This document shows, piece after piece, positions 1 through 8,877 of a stretch of DNA of 20,422 bases (position 1 is the stretch's first letter; each line of letters begins with the position of its first letter). Below the pieces are notes generated by a model, which was not told the origin of the DNA, made no database searches, and saw only the letters and a program-made list of their open reading frames with translations. The DNA comes from Coriobacteriales bacterium (GTDB lineage: Bacteria; Actinomycetota; Coriobacteriia; Coriobacteriales; UBA8131), in the NCBI GenBank assembly GCA_031282085.1, contig JAITEK010000162.1, positions 1 through 20,422 of the forward strand, written 5' to 3'. The position numbers and the translations under genes were made by a program.

Positions 1-3000
1 CCGTATACGTACCCGCCGCAAGCCCTTCCTTGGGTTGCACCGTCCATGTGTTGCTATCGGCATCTTCCGCAAGAGTAAACTGGCTCGCGGCAAGGGGGCT
101 GTCCTCCCACTCAACCGACGCGGCTTCAACGATATCGTCCAGCGTCACGGTCTGCGCCGGTACCTGGCTCAGCTCATAGCCCTCAAGCACGTCCGCAAAG
201 TCAACGGCTTCGTAGGCGTGGATGTAGAAGGCTGCCGACTCGCTGGCAAAGACGCCGCCCGTGCCATCGCCGGCAGCCGCAACCGCCTCAAAGCGCAGAT
301 AGTAGGGCCCCGAAGGGAGGCCGGTAAACACCGTCGCGCCATACGTTATATCTGTCCAGTCCGCATCCGTCGCGGTGGTGCTGCGGTACTCGTAGTGCTT
401 CGTGGGGTCAAGCGCCGTAAGACCCCCGGTAGCCGTATCGTCATCAGGCTGCATCACCAAAAAGTCCGCTGGCGCCGCAGGCCGCGCGGGCACAACAAGC
501 GTCTGCACGTCCGAGTCAACGTAACCCTGCTCGTCAACACCAGGCTCGCCGTCCTCCCCCACACCTCTCTGCACAACCCTGAGCGTCGTTTCCTCCGTGG
601 TAGGCAGGTTGTAGGGCAGGTGGTCATAGATCCCATCAGCGCCGATGGTGCGCCCGCCGCCAAAGTCGCCCGTACCACTGGCAAACGCGTAAAAGCCACC
701 AAGCTCAAGCCCCGTGAGCAGCTCCTTCTCAAAGTCGATGGCAGCCGTGGGGAGGGGCCGCTTAACAGGCGCGTACAGCGGGATGTTCTCCCACGTGGTC
801 GAGCTCGCGCCGCTTGCTGCGGTATAGTTGGCAAAGCGGTAGCTGTGCCCGCTTGAGACAGCCCAGCCGTTAACCGTTATGCTGGCCTTATCGAGATTAG
901 CCCAGGCGGAGGTCACGCCGGCGGGTTTGGAGACCAGCCAGGTTGCGCCATCGCTGTCCCCGGCGTCGGTTATGGCGCCGTGTTCTATAGTCGTACCCTT
1001 AACCGTTACCACCACGTGCGCGACCTCAAAGCCCGTTACCTCATTGCTGAAGGTAAGCAGGACGCCCGTCGAGTCGAGTCGCCCGTTCTTGCCGCCGTAC
1101 TGCACGGCCCCACTGAGTTCCACCGCAAGCGGCGTCACCACGCGCACACTCGTATAGGCGGCCGCGTTGTCGGACTCGTCAACAACAACCACGTTAAACC
1201 AGTAGGGGGTATCAGCCGCAAGCTCACTTACCGCAAGCTCGCTGATGTCCACGCTGCCGCCCTCGTTAAGCAACGTGCCGTTGGCCAGACAGTCCGCAAG
1301 CGTACCGATGTCATTGGAGGTTGAGTCGGAGCTATACACAAAGTAACGCAGCGCAGAGCTGCCCCCTACGGGGAAGGCGTCCGTCGCCTTGGCCCAGGAG
1401 AGCGTAAGGCTCGTCTCGCCCAGGTTTGTAGCCGCAAGTGTGCTGTTAGGCGTTATGCCGGCCGAGCCGCCCGGCACCGGCTTTGTGGTTTCCTTGCCAA
1501 CGGAGAGCTGCACTTCTGCCTTGGTCGCAAGGTGGTTGGAGTCGCCCGCCCGCTTCGCGGTAATCGTCGTATTGCCCACGGCAAGCAGTTTAACGGTGAC
1601 CCGTTTGTTTCCGCTGCCCTCAACGGGGGTCACCGAGGCCACCAACAGATTGGAGCTTTCCCACTCGTAGCCGCCCATGCCCGAGCCGCCCTCAACAGAA
1701 AGCTCAAACGTGCCGCCCTCAAGGTCGAGGGGCTTGCCGAGGGCGGTAACCGCCTTGTCTCCCTCAGACACGGTGAGCGCGTCCTGTGCGGCCTTGTTCA
1801 CGCGATAGCCAGTGATGGGAGCGGGGGTAACGGCTTTGTAGTTCTCGTCGCCCTCATACACCGCCGTAAATGTGTGCCCCACCTCGTTGGCCCCGATCAG
1901 GCTGCTGCTAAAGTCGATGCGCCCGCGCAAACCGACGCCGCCCACTTCAACAGGTACGCGGTTGAGCCGGATGCCCTGCGCCACCGTGCCCTTATAGAAC
2001 GACACCGTGCCGGTGGGCTGGGCCTTGTCAAAGGCGCCTGTACCCGAGTCGGTAAGAACAGCGCGCAGGGTGATGGTATCACCGTAGGTCACCCCAGCCA
2101 AGGGCGCAGGGTCAACCGTCAGCTCAACGTTAGGAGTGGCCTTTACAACATCAACGGTAAAAGTCGTAGTTGCGGGCGGCACATTCGGCGCGCCGCTGCC
2201 GTCGCTGCCGTCACCGCCGGCGCCAGACACAAACTCCTCGCCCAGCGGGTTATAAAGCACCGCAAAGGTATGCTCGGTGTGATCCACGCCAGCCGCACCG
2301 GCCGACAGACTCTCCAGGTACTTAGCCGTAAGCGTAATGGTCGCCGCGCCGTCGGCCTCAGCAACCGTATAGTCTTCGTCCCGCACAAGCGGCTCGTCCA
2401 AAGACTCCGCAGGCGCAACGTCGGCTATCGTATTACCGTTAAGCTGCACGCCCAAAGACTTGCTCTCGCCCGACAGCTTGGTGTAACTCAGCTCGTCCTC
2501 ATCAAGCGCGCTGTTCGTATAAACCACCGTGCCATCGGAGTTGATAACGGCAACATTGCCCGTCACGTCGGTAAACCGCGCGTAGGTAAAGAACTTCTCA
2601 TTCGGCTCCACCGCAAAGCTCGCGGAGCCTGTCGCGGCGCTGCCCGTGCCAGTAACCGTACCGTCCTCCCAGTCGGAGTCGGGGACCTCCAGCACTGCCT
2701 CAGCGCTGCCGAGATCGGCAGTCGTCTTCAGGTACTGCACGCTCGCCAGCCCATCGCCTCCCACGTCCTCGGCGGCAATCGTCACATCCACCGTCTCGTC
2801 AAAGAACAGCCCAAACGTACTGGTGTTGAGGAATTCCGTAAACGCGTTGTCTTCGATGGAGATGCTACCCGTCGGCGCGGTCCTGTCGGTGTAAACCGCA
2901 ACAGGCTGCGCCGTGTTGCCCACGTCATAACCGGCCCAGTCGGCCACCGCAACGTTCACCGTGCCCTGCACCACGCCGGATACCGCCAGCGTGTAGCTGG

Positions 3001-6000
3001 CGCCCGAGCCGCTGAGGGCGCCCTTTACGGCCTGCCCCGTGCCATTGGTAAGCGTGATGTCATCCGCGGTAAGCCCCACAACCGGCTCGCTGAACGTAAG
3101 CGCGATGCCCGTCGTGGTCCGGATGCCCAGTCCCGCAAGATCGTCCGCGCCCGCTGCGCCCGCGCCGCCCACCTGCGCCGCGGCGCTCACCGTTACCGGG
3201 CGCGTCGTATACAGCGTAAGCTCATAGTCCACGTACACCTGCGGTGCGGAGTCGCCGAGCGCGGCAACCTCAAGCCAGGCGTGCGTGGGATACCCATCCT
3301 CGCCCGCCCAAGCAAGCGGCAAACCGCCACCCCCAACAGCCGCGCTGAAGCTCGCGTCGGGGTACAACACAGCAGTCCCCGGAGCCGCCCCATTAAGCGT
3401 AATGTCGCTCAGGGTAAGCGTATTCTTGCCCGTCGGCAACGTCACCGCGAGTTTTACCGGCGCGTCCCGCGTAAGCCCCAACGATGCCGTGTTGGAATCC
3501 CTCACTGGTGTAGCGCCGGCAACCGTGGTAACCATCGGCCGCGCAACCCATTTTGCGTAATAGTTGTGATGAACCGCGTTATAGGGATTATCGTCCTGCA
3601 CCTCGGTAACCGCGCTGCCCGTCAGCCCCGGATTACCATACCAACCCCGGAAGATATGGCTGCGCGAGGTCACCGCCTCCACCGCAGGAAGCGTAAGCGG
3701 GCTCGTGAGATAGCTGTGATCATACTGGCCCTCCTCGGCCTTGGGCGCCCAGCCCGAAGGGAGTGAGAGGTATTCCGGCACGATAGAACCGCTACCGCCA
3801 CCAGTCGGCAGGGCGGTCTTGGTGAACACCGACACCGAGGGGCTCTTGGAGCCCACCGACACAAAAGCGATGGCCGAACCAAAGGCCGAACTCGTAGGCC
3901 CACGCCGCACCTCATAGCGCCCCGGCGTCACGTTGACGGAGCCAGAAGCACTCTCCCAGTCGGTCGTCACATCCACTCCGTTGCGATACGAGCGATACTG
4001 GAAGGTTCCCGTTAAATTGATAGTTCCATTAGCAGTGTTGTCGTCGGAGGCAGAGGTAGTGGTGATGCCACCCGTGCCAAGCACGGGCGCCGCAGCGCGC
4101 CCCGCAACCGGAAGCGAACCAGGAGTCGAGGCCGGGTACGTCACCGCTCCCAGCGCCGACGCCTTGCGTACAACCTGCAGCGTAAAGCTACTCCCCACGG
4201 AGGCATTAGCCCACGCGATGAGCGACGATCCACTCGTCAGCGGCGCGCCGCTCGAGTCGCCCGCCACCGTCACAAGGTAGTCGTCCGGCTGATAGCCCGA
4301 GGCAAAAACCAGCGTCTCGTCGGCATAATTAACATGCACCACCGCCGCCGCGTCAGGTTGGGCCTGCGCGGTACCCACCGTGAGAAGCGTCACGGCGGCG
4401 CTCTCCTTATGGTTGGTGTCGCTTCCTACGCTGCCATCGCTGCCCACGCGCACGTGCACCTCATAGCTGCGTGCGGCGGCAAGCCCGTCGTTAAACGTGT
4501 GCGTCGCAACGCCCGCCGCGTCGTAGCTGGACCACGCGCCGCCACCCAGCTGGTAAGAAAGCTGTGCACCGGCAGGCACGTCACTCACGCTGACCGCAAA
4601 GCTGCTGCTCGTGATGCTGCCCGGCACAACGGTGGCGCTAAGCCCGCTCAAGTCCCAGTCGGCTTTGTCCACGGTAAAGTACACGTTGCTCTTGCAGGTA
4701 TAGTTGCTTCCGCCATGCGAGTAGGCAACGTTCACCTGGATAAGATAGCTACCAGCAGGTATACCGGCAACTGGCGTAATGCTCCACGACGTCTTGTCCT
4801 GCCCCACCTCGGAGTTGTTCGCGGCGGGCACAGTAACGGAGGCGGCCGGCTTGGCAAGGGTAAAGTATTCAGAACCCGTACCCGTAAGCGTAATCGCGTC
4901 GGGTTCCAGCGTCACCTCCTCAGAGAGGATGTTGTTGATGGTGAGGTAGTGCGGCGTGGTAGCATCCACCGCGCCAAAGACCGTCGAGCCAAGGTTCAGG
5001 GCCGAAGTGTTGAGCGGCGACGACACCGTCGCATAAAAGGATGCCGGCGCTTCATTGGTCGCGGCAAAGCGTATATCGTAGTCACCGAAGTTGGTGCCAT
5101 AGGGCAATTTCCCGTCTGCGGGCATGGCCGTCCACGTCCGCTCCCCTTCTGTACTACGGCTGTATTCGTAGCTACGGCCGGGAAGGAAATTGCTGATGAT
5201 GATGCCCTGACCCGGGTCGGAGGCAAGCACAAGCGCCGCCATCAGTCCCTCAGGCGCGTCGGGGCGCTTTGAGAGCGTAAGAACTGCGCTGTCATGGGAG
5301 GCAAACACCGAGCCTGCCACCGCCGGATACCGCAACGCCACACGCTGGCCCGCTGCCGCGTTCCAACCGAGCGTCTCAAAGTCCACCTCACCGTTCGCGG
5401 CAAGCGCGCTGTAGTTTGAGGAGTTCTCCGCGCGCCACTGGAGCGCCGCGCCACTGGCAACCAATTGCTCATTTGCGTAGTCGATGGTCACAGCGCTGGT
5501 AGGAGGCGCCGCCGGGCGCGCGGGGAGCGTCCATTCCGTTACCGGTTGCACGCTCGCGCCCACATAGCCGTCCGCGGGGGCCAAGCGGTAAGAGACCGTC
5601 ACGGTGCCCGCACCAGTGCCCAAGGCGCCAAAGATGCTCTTGCCATCGGAGGTTACACCGGCCTGGGCAAGCTCCAGGCGCTCGGTACCCGTTCCGCGCT
5701 TCCACGTGAGGGGGTTGCCTATAAGCCACGCGCCGCCGCCCGCTATCTGCACGCGGTACTCGGTGTTGGTGGGGATAAAGCCATTGCTCGCGTCGGCGTT
5801 GCTGCGCACGGCGTTGTTCACAAAGTCCGCCGTAAAGGTAGAGGGGTACGGATAAACGCGTACGCCCTTGAGCCACGCGCCACCGCTCAGGCGGCTGACG
5901 ACCTGATAGGTCGTATTCGGCTCAAGGCTTGAGAATTTGATGTCAGAGCCATTGTGCGTAAACGGCCCGCCGAACTGAGTGACGATCTGTCCGGTTGCGG

Positions 6001-8407
6001 GGTTGAAGAGAGCATAGTCATAGCCCGCGCGCGTACCGGTCGCAGCGATGGTGATAGTTGTCTTGTCTACCGCACGTGAGACAGAGGCGGCGTCAAGGTC
6101 AACGGCGTCGGCAGCAGGCGTGCTCACTTGTACCGCCACACGCTTACCGTCCGAGCCCCAGGCGGCGTCGGCATAGGTGATCTCCGTGTACCCCGCCGGA
6201 CGCGAGACAAGCCAATACGTGGAGCCCAGCGCCAGCCCCTCAAAGGTGACCGACCCACTCGTGCTGCCTTTCCACGCCGTGCCCGGCAAGGCGGGTCCCG
6301 TGGTAACAGGTGTCTCGCCGCCGTCGGCCAACAGAGCGTACTGCACCTGGGCGTTGGTGTTCTTGAGCGTAACACGCGCCTTCTGCCCGTCAGCCGTGCC
6401 ATAAAGCTCCACATCCCAGGCAGGCAGCGCATTGGCAGCGCCCGCAAAGACGGCTTGAATCTTCACGTCTTTGTAATATGCGTTATCCAACACGTTGCCC
6501 GGGCTTTCATTCGTGTGAAGCGCCGTGTTGATGGCAAGCGCGGGTATACCGATGATGCGGTAGGTCTTGCCCGGCACAAGGTCCTTGAAGGTGATGGTGC
6601 CGCCCGTAGCAAATCCGCTGCTACCGTTCGTGTACCAACCACCGGTACCGAGCGTGCCGTCGGGTGCGATGGCGCTGCCGTTGTAGTAAGCCGAAAGCCC
6701 TACAAGCTCATTGACGGAAGACCCGCGCACCTCAGCAAGAGCGTAGGCGAATCCTGCCTGCGTAGGAGTGGAGAGGGAGGTCTCGCCCGTGTAGGATGCC
6801 TCCTGCTCAGCGTTAAGGCCGGTGGCTGAGGCAAATACGATGTTGTCAAGGATATTGCCGCCACTCGAACTCTCTGAATTCACGCGCACAAACCCAAACA
6901 CTGTCGTACCCTGCCCTGCCGGCACGGTGTAAGAACCTGCTCTGTGCTGAAAATCCTGCGTGTTCGTGGCGGTCGACACGTAGACATAGAATTCCTTGTT
7001 GCCATACGTGGTCGAATACGCACCGTTGAGCTCCAGGATCTCCTCCCCCTGGTCGTCGGCACACTGGGTAAGGATGTCCTGAAAATAAGTATCGGTATTC
7101 TTACCGTATCGGTAGGTTCTGAGAATCTCTTTTATATCATCGTCAATACCATAGCTGTCAACTGCGGTATTGATTGACCAGCGTTTGTTGGGAAACGCTG
7201 CATAGTCTGCCTCCTCGTTGATGGCTGGCCCTATGATAACGGCGATCTTGTCGTTATCGGAGCTTCTTGCTCCATGATCGAGCGACCACTCATAAATCTT
7301 GCCGGGCACGGTGGCGATCTCCTGGAAAATAGAGCTACCCTCATAGGCAGCAAGTTCGGCTACCATGGATTCGTTTTGCGTACGTCCCGAATAATAGGGA
7401 GAACTGGTATTCTCTCTTTCCCACGTAGGAACACCCTTGGAATTAAGGAAATGGACGCCAGGTTGTATCTCCAAAACCTTGAACTCACGAGACGTAGTAC
7501 TATAATGCGTCGTATCCCAGTATCCGTCAGTCGGAAGGTACTGAGGATAAGTGGTGAGTACTGTGAAGGGAGCGCCCACAGTCTTGCCTGACACTTGATT
7601 TATATTCCATTTGTTATACGTACCGCCAGCGGCATACCCGGTCTTGCCTGCCACTGAATACAAGGGTGTAGCGTTGGTGGCAATCGAGACATTATAAGCC
7701 TCAAAATCTCCATGTTGTATTGCTGGAAACAGCGTCCGGTTCACCACCTTGACCTGCGCCAACGCGCTATCGAGGACATTGGTCTCGCCCACGTCGGTGG
7801 TGTCGCCGTCGTTGTTGGTGTCCTTGTGGTTGGTGACCTCAACCCAGTAGTAATAGTAGGTGGTTTTTGCTATATCGTTCGGCGTGGTGGTGGTCAGCAC
7901 CGAGGACGTACCGTTAGGCTCAGCGATTTTTATCGCCTTGATACCATCCTGCGCCGCGCCAGGCGTAGAGGCGTTTGCCACAGGGTTGTCGTAGGCTCGC
8001 GACCGGTACCACCGATAGCTCAGATACCCGCCGTCGCCCGAGGACGCCCGAACATAAAAGCGCGCGTTTGCGCCCTTTGAGTACGTAGAGTCAGCCGGAT
8101 GATGCGTAAACGTAGGAGCCGCCGCCGGCATCGCGGGCGCGTCATCCGCCCAAGCCTCCTGCGCCGCCCCGAACCCGCCCGGAACCACCGGCACCAGCGC
8201 CAAAGCCAACAAGGCTGCCAACACCCCACGCCCCACTCTTAGCGCCAGCCCCGCACCCGCTTTCTGGGCTTGTCCCAGAATCCACCGCGAGCGCAGCGAG
8301 CGCCCCATAAAGCGCGCCTCGCGCGCCATCTTCTTTGCGTTCGTGTGCTTCGCGTGATTCCCATCTGTATTCGTCGTGAGAACCCGTTCCTGAAGAAAGC
8401 CTGCCAT
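1..8407 (-). CDS. Giant secreted multi-domain Ig/FN3/InlB-repeat adhesin (A), C-terminus outside window
   Basis: An open frame runs from an ATG at 8407 to the left edge, 2802 codons with no stop. The start is chosen for the Shine-Dalgarno-like AAGGTGA 8 nt upstream; in-frame ATGs at codons 27 and 34 are alternatives. Residues 1-87 form a long-n-region signal peptide with hydrophobic core VLAALLALALVPVVP (62-76) and an AWA-type cleavage site near 87. Then come an Ig-like domain (about 93-223, YRWYR) and a jelly-roll domain (about 231-525, HGDFE, AELAAYEGSSIFQEI, GKIYEWSLDHGAR). Many beta-sandwich modules follow, with IDYANEQL and VNYADETL linkers. An InlB B-type repeat lies at about 1545-1620 (FRGWYGNPGLTG, YYAKW). 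After that are a DRTAPTGSISI/FLNTSTFGLFF module, a Big_3-type domain (about 2090-2205, PTGTVSFYKG), a Big_2-like domain and an FN3-like domain (about 2306-2425). Families of this kind are surface adhesins; the ligand is unknown. The jelly-roll coding stretch is clearly AT-richer than the rest. The anchor lies off window. Confidence 0.9.
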   Translation of the reverse strand, partial: MAGFLQERVLTTNTDGNHAKHTNAKKMAREARFMGRSLRSRWILGQAQKAGAGLALRVGRGVLAALLALALVPVVPGGFGAAQEAWADDAPAMPAAAPTFTHHPADSTYSKGANARFYVRASSGDGGYLSYRWYRSRAYDNPVANASTPGAAQDGIKAIKIAEPNGTSSVLTTTTPNDIAKTTYYYYWVEVTNHKDTNNDGDTTDVGETNVLDSALAQVKVVNRTLFPAIQHGDFEAYNVSIATNATPLYSVAGKTGYAAGGTYNKWNINQVSGKTVGAPFTVLTTYPQYLPTDGYWDTTHYSTTSREFKVLEIQPGVHFLNSKGVPTWERENTSSPYYSGRTQNESMVAELAAYEGSSIFQEIATVPGKIYEWSLDHGARSSDNDKIAVIIGPAINEEADYAAFPNKRWSINTAVDSYGIDDDIKEILRTYRYGKNTDTYFQDILTQCADDQGEEILELNGAYSTTYGNKEFYVYVSTATNTQDFQHRAGSYTVPAGQGTTVFGFVRVNSESSSGGNILDNIVFASATGLNAEQEASYTGETSLSTPTQAGFAYALAEVRGSSVNELVGLSAYYNGSAIAPDGTLGTGGWYTNGSSGFATGGTITFKDLVPGKTYRIIGIPALAINTALHTNESPGNVLDNAYYKDVKIQAVFAGAANALPAWDVELYGTADGQKARVTLKNTNAQVQYALLADGGETPVTTGPALPGTAWKGSTSGSVTFEGLALGSTYWLVSRPAGYTEITYADAAWGSDGKRVAVQVSTPAADAVDLDAASVSRAVDKTTITIAATGTRAGYDYALFNPATGQIVTQFGGPFTHNGSDIKFSSLEPNTTYQVVSRLSGGAWLKGVRVYPYPSTFTADFVNNAVRSNADASNGFIPTNTEYRVQIAGGGAWLIGNPLTWKRGTGTERLELAQAGVTSDGKSIFGALGTGAGTVTVSYRLAPADGYVGASVQPVTEWTLPARPAAPPTSAVTIDYANEQLVASGAALQWRAENSSNYSALAANGEVDFETLGWNAAAGQRVALRYPAVAGSVFASHDSAVLTLSKRPDAPEGLMAALVLASDPGQGIIISNFLPGRSYEYSRSTEGERTWTAMPADGKLPYGTNFGDYDIRFAATNEAPASFYATVSSPLNTSALNLGSTVFGAVDATTPHYLTINNILSEEVTLEPDAITLTGTGSEYFTLAKPAASVTVPAANNSEVGQDKTSWSITPVAGIPAGSYLIQVNVAYSHGGSNYTCKSNVYFTVDKADWDLSGLSATVVPGSITSSSFAVSVSDVPAGAQLSYQLGGGAWSSYDAAGVATHTFNDGLAAARSYEVHVRVGSDGSVGSDTNHKESAAVTLLTVGTAQAQPDAAAVVHVNYADETLVFASGYQPDDYLVTVAGDSSGAPLTSGSSLIAWANASVGSSFTLQVVRKASALGAVTYPASTPGSLPVAGRAAAPVLGTGGITTTSASDDNTANGTINLTGTFQYRSYRNGVDVTTDWESASGSVNVTPGRYEVRRGPTSSAFGSAIAFVSVGSKSPSVSVFTKTALPTGGGSGSIVPEYLSLPSGWAPKAEEGQYDHSYLTSPLTLPAVEAVTSRSHIFRGWYGNPGLTGSAVTEVQDDNPYNAVHHNYYAKWVARPMVTTVAGATPVRDSNTASLGLTRDAPVKLAVTLPTGKNTLTLSDITLNGAAPGTAVLYPDASFSAAVGGGGLPLAWAGEDGYPTHAWLEVAALGDSAPQVYVDYELTLYTTRPVTVSAAAQVGGAGAAGADDLAGLGIRTTTGIALTFSEPVVGLTADDITLTNGTGQAVKGALSGSGASYTLAVSGVVQGTVNVAVADWAGYDVGNTAQPVAVYTDRTAPTGSISIEDNAFTEFLNTSTFGLFFDETVDVTIAAEDVGGDGLASVQYLKTTADLGSAEAVLEVPDSDWEDGTVTGTGSAATGSASFAVEPNEKFFTYARFTDVTGNVAVINSDGTVVYTNSALDEDELSYTKLSGESKSLGVQLNGNTIADVAPAESLDEPLVRDEDYTVAEADGAATITLTAKYLESLSAGAAGVDHTEHTFAVLYNPLGEEFVSGAGGDGSDGSGAPNVPPATTTFTVDVVKATPNVELTVDPAPLAGVTYGDTITLRAVLTDSGTGAFDKAQPTGTVSFYKGTVAQGIRLNRVPVEVGGVGLRGRIDFSSSLIGANEVGHTFTAVYEGDENYKAVTPAPITGYRVNKAAQDALTVSEGDKAVTALGKPLDLEGGTFELSVEGGSGMGGYEWESSNLLVASVTPVEGSGNKRVTVKLLAVGNTTITAKRAGDSNHLATKAEVQLSVGKETTKPVPGGSAGITPNSTLAATNLGETSLTLSWAKATDAFPVGGSSALRYFVYSSDSTSNDIGTLADCLANGTLLNEGGSVDISELAVSELAADTPYWFNVVVVDESDNAAAYTSVRVVTPLAVELSGAVQYGGKNGRLDSTGVLLTFSNEVTGFEVAHVVVTVKGTTIEHGAITDAGDSDGATWLVSKPAGVTSAWANLDKASITVNGWAVSSGHSYRFANYTAASGASSTTWENIPLYAPVKRPLPTAAIDFEKELLTGLELGGFYAFASGTGDFGGGRTIGADGIYDHLPYNLPTTEETTLRVVQRGVGEDGEPGVDEQGYVDSDVQTLVVPARPAAPADFLVMQPDDDTATGGLTALDPTKHYEYRSTTATDADWTDITYGATVFTGLPSGPYYLRFEAVAAAGDGTGGVFASESAAFYIHAYEAVDFADVLEGYELSQVPAQTVTLDDIVEAASVEWEDSPLAASQFTLAEDADSNTWTVQPKEGLAAGTYT
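8262..8283. repeat. Palindromic repeat inside the adhesin A signal-peptide coding region
   Basis: A 22-nt stretch with arms TTCTGGG/CCCAGAA around a CTTGT loop is identical to the second half of the intergenic palindrome at 11331-11352. It is read in frame as the residues around RWILGQAQ (codons 42-48) of adhesin A, just before the hydrophobic core. It is followed by the direct repeat GCGAGCGCA/GCGAGCGCC (from 8287). This looks like a dispersed palindrome that has become coding. Confidence 0.75.
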
Positions 8408-8522
8408 CTCTCGCTTCACCTTCATTCATTTAATAGCCCCAGCCCCAAAGCATGCAAAAACCGACACACAGTAAAGCCTTTATATTCGCTCATAAATATA
8501 CCACGAGACAAACAAATTCACA

Positions 8523-8529
8523 CCCCCCC
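8523..8529. repeat. Homopolymeric C7/G7 tract upstream of adhesin A
   Basis: Seven consecutive C on the plus strand (G7 on the coding strand of adhesin A) lie in an otherwise mixed intergenic region. A second, shorter run of six C follows at 8601-8606. Such tracts upstream of surface genes can vary in length and alter promoter spacing, but seven is short for a phase-variable tract. Confidence 0.6.
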
Positions 8530-8588
8530 TTTCACCCGTACGAACGTCTCCACAACCCTCCCACCCAGCACCTATTCAAACATTTCCC

Positions 8589-8617
8589 TATACAGAGATT
8601 CCCCCCGTTGCTATAAT
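8589..8617 (+). promoter_or_regulatory. Sigma-70 type promoter firing rightward
   Basis: TATACA at 8589-8594 (four of six matches to TTGACA) and a perfect TATAAT at 8612-8617 are separated by 17 nt. It is the best consensus promoter I found in the window. No annotated gene starts just downstream. The predicted start is near 8624, so it would drive a short transcript through the hairpin at 8664-8697, converging on the small minus-strand ORF. Confidence 0.6.
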
Positions 8618-8623
8618 GAGGGC

Positions 8624-8697
8624 ATGGCAGCGCCCGATGCGACGGGTGCGCTGGGTTTTGTTAGAAGCCGGTTAGCTTTGAGTGGGTAACCGGCTTC
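8624..8697 (+). ncRNA. Candidate small RNA converging on a small peptide gene
   Basis: The strong promoter at 8589-8617 predicts a start at about 8624, and the perfect hairpin at 8664-8697 is a natural 3' end, giving an RNA of about 75 nt. It would share the hairpin with the 3' end of the convergent transcript for the 28-residue peptide, and read-through would be antisense to that ORF. The predicted start coincides with an ATG that opens a 21-codon frame ending in the hairpin (stop at 8687-8689), so a leaderless micro-ORF is an alternative. There is no similarity to an RNA family I recognise. Confidence 0.35.
8664..8697. terminator. Perfect 11-bp hairpin, possible bidirectional terminator
   Basis: The arms GAAGCCGGTTA (8664-8674) and TAACCGGCTTC (8687-8697) pair perfectly around a 12-nt loop. 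Neither side has a true U-tract: CCTACTTCCC follows on the plus strand and TAACAAAACC on the minus strand. Termination is therefore plausible but not canonical. The hairpin sits where two convergent short transcripts would meet. Confidence 0.45.
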
Positions 8698-8715
8698 CTA
8701 CTTCCCGTCACGCAT

Positions 8716-8802
8716 TCACTTCCTCTTTCGGACCCATTCGTATACCGTGATAACCGTCGTAACAATCGTTTCAACAGCTGCAAGTACAAAAACCAGTTCC
8801 AT
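8716..8802 (-). CDS. 28-residue hydrophobic peptide with basic tail (type I toxin-like candidate)
   Basis: An ATG at 8802 is preceded, 6 nt upstream, by AGAGAGGAG, one of the best ribosome-binding sites in the window. The frame runs 28 codons to TGA at 8716-8718. The peptide is a single hydrophobic segment (LVFVLAAVETIVTTVITV, residues 3-20) followed by YEWVRKRK. This is the layout of small membrane toxins of type I toxin-antitoxin systems and of other small membrane proteins. I see no sequence match to a named family. A convergent promoter at 8589-8617 and a shared hairpin at 8664-8697 fit an Fst-like arrangement, which is inference. It is too short for statistical support from length. The ribosome-binding site and amphipathic design are the evidence. 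Confidence 0.45.
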   Translation of the reverse strand: MELVFVLAAVETIVTTVITVYEWVRKRK

Positions 8803-8868
8803 AGGTAGCTCCTCTCTCTATGAGTCGGAGCGCACCCGAGCAAGCGACCACTACCCTGCCACACCATA

Positions 8869-8877
8869 AGTGTACCA
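8869..8877 (-). promoter_or_regulatory. Possible extended -10 promoter for the small peptide
   Basis: TGGTACACT on the minus strand fits an extended -10 (TGn plus TACACT, four of six to TATAAT). It predicts a start near 8862 and a 5' leader of about 60 nt before the ATG at 8802. No clear -35 was found. Confidence 0.3.

Larger units (their letters stand above)
8408..8715. other. Gene-poor upstream region of adhesin A
   Basis: This stretch holds the leader of adhesin A on the minus strand. It contains an AT-rich part (about 8455-8520) where a promoter probably lies, but I could not place a convincing -35/-10 pair. It also has a run of seven C (8523-8529), read as G7 on the adhesin strand about 115 nt before its start. 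On the plus strand it carries a good promoter, a candidate small RNA and a hairpin, annotated separately. Confidence 0.6.

Noticed and set aside
1532..3766. 744-codon plus-strand open frame, with further long plus-strand frames at 35-856 and 4334-5272
   Set aside because: All are in the register exactly opposite the codons of adhesin A. The minus-strand reading gives coherent Ig/FN3/InlB domains; the plus-strand products are Arg/His/Val-rich with no domains.
8624..8689. 21-codon plus-strand ORF starting at the predicted transcription start
   Set aside because: Could be a leaderless micro-ORF, but it has no Shine-Dalgarno, ends inside the hairpin, and has no recognisable feature. I keep it only as an alternative reading of the candidate small RNA.
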